Assembly (NCBI GenBank): GCA_015066515.1
Contig: SVOH01000001.1
Span: 167,469 to 231,468, forward strand
Direction: 5' to 3'
Length of the DNA stretch: 64,000 bases
Source of the DNA: Oscillospiraceae bacterium
GTDB taxonomy: Bacteria > Bacillota > Clostridia > Oscillospirales > Acutalibacteraceae
Made by a program: the position numbers and the translations under genes. A model generated the notes under the pieces. The model did not search any database. It saw only the letters and a list, made by a program, of their open reading frames with translations, and was not told the origin of the DNA. Shown piece after piece: positions 43,473 through 51,147 of this stretch. Position 1 is the stretch's first letter. Each line of letters opens with the position of its first letter.

Positions 43473-43525
43473 GTATCTTGCTCACCCAAAAAAGAGGGAA
43501 AACTTGAAAAGAAGGGGATTAAGAT

Positions 43526-45892
43526 ATGTATAATGTAGTAAAACGTGATGGAAAACTTGTAAATTTTGACATACAAAAGATTAGTGACGCCATCAAACAG
43601 GCATTTGATGCTTGCCAAAAAGCATACAATCAAGATGTAATTGACTTTTTAGCGCTTAAAGTTACTGCTGATTTTACCGATAAGATTGAGGACGGCAAAA
43701 TCACCGTTGAAAATATTCAGGACAGCGTTGAGTCTGTTCTTATTAAAGCGGGTTATGATGACGTTGCAAAGGCATACATCATTTACCGCCGTCAGCGTGA
43801 AAAGGTTCGTAACATAAACGCTACAATGGTTGACTATAAGGCTATTATAGACAACTATCTTAATATTGCCGACTGGCGAGTAAAAGAAAATTCTACCGTT
43901 ACATATTCTGTTGGTGGTCTTATTCTTTCAAACTCAGGTGCAGTTACGGCTAACTATTGGCTTTCTGAAATCTATGATGATGAAATTGGCAATGCTCACC
44001 GCAATGCCGACATTCACATCCACGACCTTTCTATGCTTACAGGCTACTGTGCAGGTTGGTCACTTAAACAGCTTATTCAAGAGGGTCTTGGTGGCGTTCC
44101 GGGTAAGATTACCTCTGCTCCTGCAAGCCACCTTTCTACCCTTTGTAACCAAATGGTAAACTTCCTTGGTATTATGCAAAACGAATGGGCTGGCGCACAG
44201 GCGTTCTCATCGTTTGATACTTACCTTGCTCCTTTTGCAAAGGTTGATAACCTCAGCTACAAAGAGGTTAAGCAGTGCATACAAAGCTTTATTTACGGTG
44301 TAAATACTCCATCTCGTTGGGGTACACAGTCACCGTTTACCAATATTACACTTGACTGGACAGTTCCAAATGACCTCGCCGAGCTTAACTGTATTGTTGG
44401 CGGCAAGGAAATGGACTTTAAGTACAAGGATTGTAAAAAAGAAATGGATATGATAAACAAAGCGTTTATCGAAATTATGATCGAAGGCGATGCTAACGGT
44501 CGTGGCTTCCAGTATCCGATTCCTACCTATTCAATCACACGTGATTTTGACTGGTCCGAGACCGAGAACAACAAGCTTCTCTTTGAAATGACCGCAAAAT
44601 ACGGCACTCCTTATTTCTCTAACTATATCAACAGTGATATGGAGCCCAGTGACGTTCGTTCAATGTGCTGCAGACTTCGTCTTGACCTTCGTGAGCTTCG
44701 TAAAAAGTCAGGCGGCTTCTTTGGTAGCGGCGAATCGACCGGTTCTGTAGGCGTTGTTACAATCAATATGCCACGTATCGCTTATCTTGCAAAGGACGAG
44801 GCTGATTTCTACGCTCGTCTTGACAAGATGATGGACATTTCTGCACGCTCACTCCACGTTAAGCGTACAGTTATTACAAAGCTTCTCGAAGCAGGTCTTT
44901 ACCCATATACCAAGAGATACTTGGGCACATTTAACAACCACTTCTCAACCATCGGTCTTGTTGGTATGAACGAGGTTGGTCTTAATGCTAAGTGGCTTGG
45001 TGTTGACCTTACACACGAAAAGACTCAGCAATTTACAAAAGATGTTCTCAACCATATGCGCGAGCGTCTTTCTGACTACCAAGAACAGTATGGCGACCTC
45101 TATAACCTAGAGGCTACTCCTGCCGAGTCAACCGCTTTCCGTCTTGCAAAGCATGACCTTAAGCACTATCCAAACATTATTACTGCAGGTCGCGGACCGG
45201 ACGAGACACCTTACTACACCAACTCTTCACACCTGCCTGTTGGTTATACCGAGGATATCTTCACAGCTCTCGACGTTCAGGACGAGCTTCAAACACTTTA
45301 TACATCGGGTACAGTGTTCCACGCATTCTTGGGTGAAAAGCTTCCCGATTGGAAGGCAGCCGCAAACTTGGTAAGAAAGATTGCCGAAAACTATCGTTTG
45401 CCTTACTACACAATGTCACCGACATATTCTGTATGTAAAAATCACGGTTATATATCTGGTGAAGAATACACCTGTCCCGACTGTGGCGAACGCACCGAGG
45501 TTTACAGCCGTATTACAGGCTACTATCGTCCTGTTCAAAACTGGAACGACGGTAAGTCACAGGAATTCAAAGACCGTAAGGTTTATGATATTGAAAATTC
45601 CAAGCTTACACACGACGGTGTAAAAGAGGCTTGCGCTTGTGAAGAAAGTGAAGACGCTATACTTGCTGACGGTAACTATCTTTTCACAACGGCAACCTGC
45701 CCTAACTGCAAAATAGCAGTAGCCTTGCTTGATAAAGCTGGCGTTATCTTTAACAAGCTTCTTGCTAACGAAAACGTAGAGGCAGTAAATGCACTCGGCA
45801 TTAAGCAAGCACCTACACTTGTTGTTGTAGAAAACGGAAACGCTACAAAATATACAGGCGTATCTGATATAAAAAAATACTTAAACGCTTAA
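43526..45892 (+). CDS. nrdD: Anaerobic (class III) ribonucleoside-triphosphate reductase with C-terminal redoxin domain
   Basis: A 788-residue class III reductase that makes deoxynucleotides without oxygen. In order: ATP-cone (about 3-95), catalytic barrel with RSMCCRLRLD and GSGESTGSVGVVTINMPR, a zinc site (CKNH...CPDC) and the glycyl-radical motif SRITGYYRP (Gly665). The protein then continues for 110 residues with a CxC (703/705), a thioredoxin/glutaredoxin-like domain with active site CPNC (725-728) and the cis-proline APTLV (Pro763). This suggests electrons come from a thiol system and not formate; trxB is next downstream. Confidence 0.96.
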   Translation: MYNVVKRDGKLVNFDIQKISDAIKQAFDACQKAYNQDVIDFLALKVTADFTDKIEDGKITVENIQDSVESVLIKAGYDDVAKAYIIYRRQREKVRNINATMVDYKAIIDNYLNIADWRVKENSTVTYSVGGLILSNSGAVTANYWLSEIYDDEIGNAHRNADIHIHDLSMLTGYCAGWSLKQLIQEGLGGVPGKITSAPASHLSTLCNQMVNFLGIMQNEWAGAQAFSSFDTYLAPFAKVDNLSYKEVKQCIQSFIYGVNTPSRWGTQSPFTNITLDWTVPNDLAELNCIVGGKEMDFKYKDCKKEMDMINKAFIEIMIEGDANGRGFQYPIPTYSITRDFDWSETENNKLLFEMTAKYGTPYFSNYINSDMEPSDVRSMCCRLRLDLRELRKKSGGFFGSGESTGSVGVVTINMPRIAYLAKDEADFYARLDKMMDISARSLHVKRTVITKLLEAGLYPYTKRYLGTFNNHFSTIGLVGMNEVGLNAKWLGVDLTHEKTQQFTKDVLNHMRERLSDYQEQYGDLYNLEATPAESTAFRLAKHDLKHYPNIITAGRGPDETPYYTNSSHLPVGYTEDIFTALDVQDELQTLYTSGTVFHAFLGEKLPDWKAAANLVRKIAENYRLPYYTMSPTYSVCKNHGYISGEEYTCPDCGERTEVYSRITGYYRPVQNWNDGKSQEFKDRKVYDIENSKLTHDGVKEACACEESEDAILADGNYLFTTATCPNCKIAVALLDKAGVIFNKLLANENVEAVNALGIKQAPTLVVVENGNATKYTGVSDIKKYLNA

Positions 45893-45928
45893 AATTTAAA
45901 AATGGCTGTCCCAATATTTGTGGATCAA

Positions 45929-46042
45929 AGCCTTCCCCTTGAGGGGAAGGGGGAGCGCAAAAGCGGTGGATGAGGTGTAGCTGTGATTGGTTACACCTCA
46001 TCAGTCACCTAACGGTGACAGCTTCTCCTCAAGGAGAAGCCT
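45929..46042. mobile_element. MITE-like palindromic repeat element
   Basis: A 114-bp element whose ends are imperfect inverted repeats of about 21 bp (45929-45949 and 46022-46042), each itself a 7-bp hairpin (CTTCCCC/GGGGAAG and CTTCTCC/GGAGAAG). Inside are an 11-bp inverted repeat (GATGAGGTGTA/TACACCTCATC) and GTCACC/GGTGAC. It has no coding capacity. It looks like a non-autonomous dispersed element and may also act as terminator for nrdD. A shorter relative lies at 47380. Confidence 0.7.
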
Positions 46043-46093
46043 ATGTTTGACACAAGTTTTGAGTGATGGTCGTTTTATTTTATGGAGAAAATT

Positions 46094-46993
46094 ATGTATG
46101 ACATTATAGTTATAGGCGGAGGCCCTGCGGGTCTTACTGCGGCGGTTTATGCCCGTCGCGCAAATAAAAGCGTGCTCGTTATAGAAAAGGGATCTTTTGG
46201 CGGTCAAATTACCTTTTCGCCAAAGGTTGAAAATATACCAGGCTTTAGTGAAGTTACGGGCAACGAATTTGCCGAAAAATTGGTTGAACAGGCACTCGGC
46301 CTTGATGCCGAGGTTGAATGTGCCGAAGTCTTAGAAATTAAGCTGGGCGACGTAAAAACCGTTGTTACCGACAGCGGCAACTTTGAAGCAAAAACCGTAA
46401 TTATTGCCACAGGTGCCAAGCACCGAATGTTAGGTCTACCGCGCGAAGAAGAATTTGTAGGCGAGGGTATATCATTTTGCGCAGTATGTGACGGCGCATT
46501 TTACGCAGGTCGTGACGTAGCGGTAATTGGTGGCGGTAATTCCGCTTTGCAAGAGGCGATTTTGCTAGCTGACCTTGCAAACAAGGTTTACGTTGTGCAA
46601 AATCTTGACTTTTTAACCGGTGAACAAAAGCTGCAAGAAAAGCTAAGTGCAAAAGAAAACGTAGAGATTATTTTAGGTCATACCGTAAAAGGCATTATTG
46701 GTGACACCACACTTACAGGCATTACCATTGCCGACAGTAACGATAACGAAAAGCAGCTCGATATAGACGGTATGTTTGTGGCAATTGGTCTTATTCCACA
46801 AAACGAGGCGTTTGAGGGCATTATAAATCTTGATGAATGCGGTTACGTAACATCAGACGAAAACTGTCTTACCAATGCCGACGGTATTTTTGTTGCAGGC
46901 GATTGCCGCAGTAAAAAAATCCGCCAGGTAGCAACAGCCGCCGCCGATGGTGCCGTTGCCGCCCTTGCCGCGTGCGACTATCTTGATAAATAA
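46094..46993 (+). CDS. trxB: Thioredoxin-disulfide reductase (FAD/NAD(P)H)
   Basis: A 299-residue low-molecular-weight thioredoxin reductase: FAD site IIVIGGGPAGLTAA, redox motif C129-A-V-C132-D (FCAVCDGAF), NADPH site VAVIGGGNSALQEA and the C-terminal FVAGDCRSKKIRQVATAAADG. ATG 46094 is used since TGGAG lies 6 bp before it; ATG 46082 overlaps that site. Located after nrdD, whose fused CPNC domain is a likely partner. Strong terminator follows. Confidence 0.95.
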   Translation: MYDIIVIGGGPAGLTAAVYARRANKSVLVIEKGSFGGQITFSPKVENIPGFSEVTGNEFAEKLVEQALGLDAEVECAEVLEIKLGDVKTVVTDSGNFEAKTVIIATGAKHRMLGLPREEEFVGEGISFCAVCDGAFYAGRDVAVIGGGNSALQEAILLADLANKVYVVQNLDFLTGEQKLQEKLSAKENVEIILGHTVKGIIGDTTLTGITIADSNDNEKQLDIDGMFVAIGLIPQNEAFEGIINLDECGYVTSDENCLTNADGIFVAGDCRSKKIRQVATAAADGAVAALAACDYLDK

Positions 46994-46997
46994 AATT

Positions 46998-47034
46998 AAC
47001 TCCCGACTTGAATTTCCAAGTCGGGAGTTTTGTT
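46998..47034 (+). terminator. Intrinsic terminator after trxB
   Basis: A 13-bp perfect stem (46998-47010 with 47017-47029, AACTCCCGACTTG/CAAGTCGGGAGTT) followed by TTGTT. It also ends the convergent XRE gene on the minus strand. Confidence 0.9.
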
Positions 47035-47257
47035 ATCTTTTTGGATACGGTAAATCGGGCAAGCCTAAAATATAATCTGCAGAAACATTGAAAAATTTAC
47101 AATAAGAAACTAAATCATCATCTTGTAAATGCGCTTCACCCGTTTCAAGTCTTGAAATTGCTCTTTGACTCTTATTGAGTCGCTTGCCAAGTTCTGTTTG
47201 ATTTAACTTTTCGGGATGTTCTTCTCTTAATGCTTTAAGTCTTTCGGGAATTGTCAT
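47033..47257 (-). CDS. Small XRE-family repressor (cassette A)
   Basis: A 74-residue protein that is little more than an HTH: LKALREEHPEKLNQTELGKRLNKSQRAISRLETG, then a conserved C-terminal end VSADYILGLPDLPYPKR. ATG 47257 is preferred, with GGTGAT upstream; GTG 47269 is possible. It is a paralogue of the next gene, sharing the C-terminal 17 residues. An 11-bp inverted repeat flanks its upstream region, so autoregulation is likely. Too small to contain an effector domain. Confidence 0.82.
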   Translation of the reverse strand: MTIPERLKALREEHPEKLNQTELGKRLNKSQRAISRLETGEAHLQDDDLVSYCKFFNVSADYILGLPDLPYPKR

Positions 47258-47264
47258 ATTTATC

Positions 47265-47336
47265 ACCAATATTATTTTAGCAAGACGAAAAACGACTATT
47301 GACTTTTAGACGAACTTCGGCTACTATAATATTGGT
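47265..47336 (-). promoter_or_regulatory. Inverted repeats upstream of cassette A
   Basis: ACCAATATTAT (47265-47275) and ATAATATTGGT (47326-47336) are perfect complements 50 bp apart, flanking the promoter region. Short TTCGTCT direct repeats (minus strand) lie between. Likely operator sites of the small repressor. The block ends in GGTCGCCAAAC (47334-47344), which recurs in cassette B. Confidence 0.5.
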
Positions 47337-47379
47337 CGCCAAACTCAATTGTGCAAGATGTGTTATTTATAACAAAAAA

Positions 47380-47427
47380 GCCTCCCTTGCCTAAAGGGAG
47401 GGGGACCACCATAGGTGGTGGGATAAT
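47380..47427. repeat. Truncated copy of the hairpin repeat
   Basis: CCTCCCTT/AAGGGAGG hairpin (47381-47388 with 47394-47401), then GGGGA, then the ACCACC/GGTGGT hairpin (47405-47419) and GTGGGATAATG. The layout repeats that of the left half of the element at 45929 (hairpin, GGGGGA, GTGGATGAGG). Confidence 0.55.
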
Positions 47428-47441
47428 GTAAATGAAAATTA

Positions 47442-47663
47442 CTATCTTTTCGGATACGGTAAATCGGGCAAACCTAAAATATAATCTGCAGAAACATTAT
47501 AATAAATGCTTAACTGCTTTACTATATGGCTGGGTATTTCGGTTTCGCCACGTTCCCATCGTTGATAGGTTGTCGTATAAACATTTAATATTTTCGCAAT
47601 TTCGGCTTGTGTCAAGTCTTTATCTTCTCTTAAATCTCTAACTCTTTGATAAATATATTCCAT
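47442..47663 (-). CDS. Small XRE-family repressor (cassette B)
   Basis: A 73-residue HTH protein (VRDLREDKDLTQAEIAKILNVYTTTYQRWERGE) ending in VSADYILGLPDLPYPKR, identical with cassette A over the last 17 residues but divergent in the HTH. The 3' 55 bp of the two genes differ at only about two positions, so this is a recent exchange or conserved end. A GAGGTG site precedes the ATG, inside a palindrome that could be bound by the protein itself. Confidence 0.82.
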   Translation of the reverse strand: MEYIYQRVRDLREDKDLTQAEIAKILNVYTTTYQRWERGETEIPSHIVKQLSIYYNVSADYILGLPDLPYPKR

Positions 47664-47735
47664 AGTAACACCTCAAGTGTTACTATAACTCAAAACACAA
47701 AAATGTGTTGACAATAACACAACTTTGTGTTATTG
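47663..47735 (-). promoter_or_regulatory. Three palindromic operator candidates of cassette B
   Basis: GTAACAC/GTGTTAC (47665-47683) overlaps the ribosome site, AACACA/TGTGTT (47694-47709) is in the middle, and CAATAACACAA/TTGTGTTATTG (47712-47735, 11-bp arms) is furthest upstream. All share an AACAC/GTGTT half-site, consistent with repeated binding by a dimeric repressor. The block ends with GGTCGCCAAAC (47743-47753). Confidence 0.6.
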
Positions 47736-47802
47736 TACATATGGTCGCCAAACCCAAACAAAACACTATTGTGACATATGTTGCGGCACAGCACTACACA
47801 AG

Positions 47803-47838
47803 CAAAAACCACTTTGTCGAATGACAAAGTGGTTTTTG
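47803..47838. terminator. Bidirectional terminator
   Basis: A 16-bp perfect stem (47803-47818 with 47823-47838) with loop GAAT and an A5/T5 run in the arms, downstream of the P-loop gene. Confidence 0.85.
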
Positions 47839-47859
47839 TATTAAGTAGTAATTTTTAAT

Positions 47860-48267
47860 TTAGATCTTTTCAGCAACTTCAAAAACTTCTGCAGGAAGCT
47901 CTAATTCGTCGCAGGAAATGGTGAATACAAATTCAACGTCCTCGATTTTTGCAAGTCTCTTTAAGAATGCTGCAAGCTCGCCATAGTCACGTGAGCCAAT
48001 ACGCAATGTAGCATCGCCAAAGATGTGGGTTATGTCATTGTTGCCTGCTTTTACGCCTGCAAGAAGACCATAGTATTCATCATAACCACAAATTGAGAAA
48101 TCGTCGGCATAGATAAGACGGGCTTTATGGCTAACGGAAAATGTAAGTGTGCCACCCTTTTCAATACATACAACGTTGCCAAGGCTGGTTTCTGCAGCGC
48201 TGTTGACAAGCTCTACTAAACGCTTGGTTTTGCCTGCACCTTTTTTTCCGATAATAAGTTTAATCAT
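47860..48267 (-). CDS. Small P-loop ATP-binding protein of unknown function
   Basis: A 135-residue protein starting with MIKLIIGKKGAGKTKRLVEL, a clear Walker A (residues 7-14). A short beta strand with Asp (THIFGDATLRIG) could serve as Walker B. No known partner domain is seen. Such short P-loop proteins occur in related Clostridia, sometimes labelled as PilT-like, but no pilus genes are near, so I give no function. GGAG lies 9 bp before ATG 48267; the upstream ATG 48276 overlaps it. It follows pgi. Confidence 0.75.
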   Translation of the reverse strand: MIKLIIGKKGAGKTKRLVELVNSAAETSLGNVVCIEKGGTLTFSVSHKARLIYADDFSICGYDEYYGLLAGVKAGNNDITHIFGDATLRIGSRDYGELAAFLKRLAKIEDVEFVFTISCDELELPAEVFEVAEKI

Positions 48268-48324
48268 AATAAACAACTCCTTTATATTTGCCGTGCGAGC
48301 ACGGTTATTTTACTTTTTTAAAAT

Positions 48325-49665
48325 TTATTTTGAAAGTCTTGCCTCAAGCTCGGCCTTCATATCCTCATATCCCGGTTTGCCAAGAAGGGCAAACATATTC
48401 TTTTTATAGCTTTCTACACCCGGTTGGTCAAATGGATTTACACCAAGCATATATCCCGATATAGCGCAAGCCTTTTCAAAGAAGTAGATAAGTCGACCGA
48501 GATTATCCTCATCGGCTTTATCGACCGATATTACAAGATTTGGAACACCGCCGTCGGTGTGGGCAAGCACGGTACCTTCAAATGCCTTTTGGTTAACGTA
48601 TGACATTGTTTTACCTGCAAGGAAGTTAAGACCGTCGCCATCGTTGTCCTCTTTTTCTATTACAACGTCGCTGCCGTTATCGTTGATTGTTACAACCGTT
48701 TCAAACATTATACGCGCGCCGTCTTGTACGAACTGTCCCATTGAGTGAAGGTCAGTAGAGAAGGTAACAGAAGCGGGGAACAGACCCTTGTTGTCCTTGC
48801 CCTCGCTTTCGCCAAACAATTGCTTAAACCACTCAGCCATCATTGTAAAGCGTGGCTCGTAAGAAACAAGCATCTCAACCGATTTGCCTTTGCGATAAAA
48901 CGCATTACGTAAAGCTGCGTATTGATAACAAGAATTTTCGTCGATGTTTTCTTTATTGTAATCTTTAGCCGCAGCCTGAGCGCCTGCCATAAGTGCGTCA
49001 ATATCACAGCCTGCTGCGGCAATTGGTAAAAGACCAACCGCAGTAAGAACCGAAAATCTTCCGCCTACGTCATCGGGTACTACAAAGCACTCATAACCCT
49101 TTTCGTCTGCGAGAGCTTTAAGTGTGCCGCGGGCTTTGTCGGTAGTGCAGTAAATGCGTTTAGCCGCCTCTTCCTCGCCGTAGCGTTCTTCAAGCAGTTT
49201 GCGGAATACACGGAAAGCAACTGCAGGCTCGGTAGTGGTGCCTGATTTTGAAATAATGTTTACCGACACACGCTTGCCTTCACAAATTTTTAATAAATCT
49301 GCAAGATTAGAGCCACTAATGCTGTTGCCCGAGAAATATATTTCGGGAACACCGTCACGTACAGTGTTATAATAAGGGCCTTTTAAAAACTCTATAGCTG
49401 CTCGAGCGCCAAGATACGAACCACCGATACCAATAACTATTAAAACGTCTGTGTCAGACTGTATCTTCTTGGCGGCGGCTTTAATACGAGAAAATTCATT
49501 TTTGTCGAAGTTAAACGGTAAGTCAACCCAGCCTAAAAAGTCATTACCCAAACCACTTTTTTCATTTACGGTTTTATGGGCGTCAGCTACCTGACCGATA
49601 AGACCCTTTATGTCATTTTCGCGTATAAAATCTTTTGCATACGCGCTACTAAAATTAATAGACAT
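48325..49665 (-). CDS. pgi: Glucose-6-phosphate isomerase
   Basis: A 446-residue isomerase interconverting glucose-6-phosphate and fructose-6-phosphate, of the length usual in Firmicutes. Visible blocks are [17 protein letters not shown], the SKSGTTTEP phosphosugar-binding SIS motif, [29 protein letters not shown] with the catalytic Glu region, and the Lys/Gln-containing C-terminal [13 protein letters not shown]. The AAAGGATT site precedes ATG. Confidence 0.97.
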   Translation of the reverse strand: MSINFSSAYAKDFIRENDIKGLIGQVADAHKTVNEKSGLGNDFLGWVDLPFNFDKNEFSRIKAAAKKIQSDTDVLIVIGIGGSYLGARAAIEFLKGPYYNTVRDGVPEIYFSGNSISGSNLADLLKICEGKRVSVNIISKSGTTTEPAVAFRVFRKLLEERYGEEEAAKRIYCTTDKARGTLKALADEKGYECFVVPDDVGGRFSVLTAVGLLPIAAAGCDIDALMAGAQAAAKDYNKENIDENSCYQYAALRNAFYRKGKSVEMLVSYEPRFTMMAEWFKQLFGESEGKDNKGLFPASVTFSTDLHSMGQFVQDGARIMFETVVTINDNGSDVVIEKEDNDGDGLNFLAGKTMSYVNQKAFEGTVLAHTDGGVPNLVISVDKADEDNLGRLIYFFEKACAISGYMLGVNPFDQPGVESYKKNMFALLGKPGYEDMKAELEARLSK

Positions 49666-49722
49666 AAAATCAATCCTTTGCTTTTTTTAAGACAGGATAT
49701 AAAAATCCATCTTGTTTAATTT

Positions 49723-49751
49723 ATTCTACATTATTTTTTACCGATTTGCAA
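49723..49751 (-). promoter_or_regulatory. Promoter of pgi
   Basis: On the minus strand TTGCAA (49751-49746), 17-bp spacer, TAGAAT (49728-49723). Confidence 0.65.
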
Positions 49752-49786
49752 GCATATTACACAAAATTTCACAAAAAATTATAATT

Positions 49787-50995
49787 TCATTTTAGTAATC
49801 CGTCCAATATCCACAAAAAAGCGGTCAAAAAATTCATCTTGTCTATATTCTCGGTGCAAATTATATTAATACTGCCGATTTGTTGACCGTTTAAATAAAA
49901 ATCAACTGTTCCCACCGAGTCGCCTTTTTTAATGGGAGCAATAATTTCTTTAGGTAAGTTTATTTGCTGGGTTACTGCGGCAGTATCGCTTTTTTTGAGC
50001 AGTGCGCCAAAATTGTCTGGTACTTCAATTTTGACCGTTTTTTGAACGCCGTTTTTAATATTTATAATGTTGGTGTCCAGTGTTGGCGCAATAGAGGTGT
50101 ATTCGTAATTGGCAAATCCGTAGTCGAGAAGTTTTTTTGCGCCGTTGAAGCGCTCTTGTGAAGTATCTCCCGACATAATAACCGCAACAAGCTCAAGTCC
50201 GTTACGTTCCGCCGTAGCCGAAAGACAATATCCTGCGCCTGAGGTGGTCCCCGTTTTAAGACCGGTAGTACCTTCGTAGAAGCGGACCAATTTATTGGTA
50301 TTGACTAGCTCGCTCTCGCCGTCACGCAGAGTGTCCATCCAGACGGTAGAATAATTTTTTATAAGGTCGTGTTTGATAAGCTCACGCGACATAACGGCAA
50401 TGTCGTGAGCGCTTGACAAATGTCCCTCTGCATCAAGTCCCGTAGCATTTATAAAATGAGTATTAGTCATTCCAAGTTCTTTAGCGCGGGCGTTCATCAT
50501 AGCAACAAAGCCCTCTTCACTACCCGCAATGGTTTCGCCAAGTGCTACTGTGGCATCGTTGGCCGAGGCGATAACAGTGGCTTTTAACAAATCGTCTACC
50601 GTCATAGCTTCTCCGGGTTCTAACCAAATTTGTGATCCGCCCATACTGCAAGCATGTTCACTTGCTGTTACAACATCATCAAGCGATAACTTACTGCTAT
50701 CAATAGCTTCTATAATGAGCAACAGTGACATAATCTTTGTAATAGATGCCGGAGGTAATTTTTCGTCGGAGTTGTGTTCGTATAAAATTTTGCCTGTATT
50801 TACTTCAAGCAGTATCGCGGATTTTGCTTTTATATCAAGCTGAGTGCCAATTGGTGCGACGGTAACAACCGAATCAATCGGAGTTTCCAAATCGGATATA
50901 TCACTTTCGCTTGATATAGTAACTGCACCCGCTGGGTATTGACAGCATAGAGTAAAGCATAGTAAAAAAACAACTAATTTTTTAAAAAATTTCAT
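49787..50995 (-). CDS. dacF: D-alanyl-D-alanine carboxypeptidase (DacF-like)
   Basis: An exported S11-family D,D-carboxypeptidase of 402 residues with a signal peptide (about 1-24). Active-site motifs are SITK (84-87), the SAND (ATVIASAND) motif and GLKTGTTSGAGYC. The C-terminal beta domain ends in a hydrophobic segment (KMNFLTAFLWILDGLL) that may bind the membrane, as in DacA/DacF. ATG 50995 follows GGGGGGAA. This is the second D,D-carboxypeptidase in the window, and the more canonical one. Confidence 0.94.
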   Translation of the reverse strand: MKFFKKLVVFLLCFTLCCQYPAGAVTISSESDISDLETPIDSVVTVAPIGTQLDIKAKSAILLEVNTGKILYEHNSDEKLPPASITKIMSLLLIIEAIDSSKLSLDDVVTASEHACSMGGSQIWLEPGEAMTVDDLLKATVIASANDATVALGETIAGSEEGFVAMMNARAKELGMTNTHFINATGLDAEGHLSSAHDIAVMSRELIKHDLIKNYSTVWMDTLRDGESELVNTNKLVRFYEGTTGLKTGTTSGAGYCLSATAERNGLELVAVIMSGDTSQERFNGAKKLLDYGFANYEYTSIAPTLDTNIINIKNGVQKTVKIEVPDNFGALLKKSDTAAVTQQINLPKEIIAPIKKGDSVGTVDFYLNGQQIGSINIICTENIDKMNFLTAFLWILDGLLK

Positions 50996-51064
50996 TATTA
51001 TTCCCCCCACAAAGATAAATATGAATAAATATTGTTAAAAATAATAAAAAACTAAAAAAAAGTG

Positions 51065-51093
51065 TTGAATTTTTATGCTATTTATATTAGAAT
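51065..51093 (+). promoter_or_regulatory. Promoter of the surface-protein gene
   Basis: TTGAAT (51065-51070), 17-bp spacer, TAGAAT (51088-51093). A 7-bp hairpin in the leader (CAGTGTG/CACACTG, 51114-51131) ends directly before the AGAAAGG ribosome site. Confidence 0.62.
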
Positions 51094-51147
51094 GTATATG
51101 TAATAGTGTCTAACAGTGTGTGCTCACACTGAGAAAGGAATGTTTTT

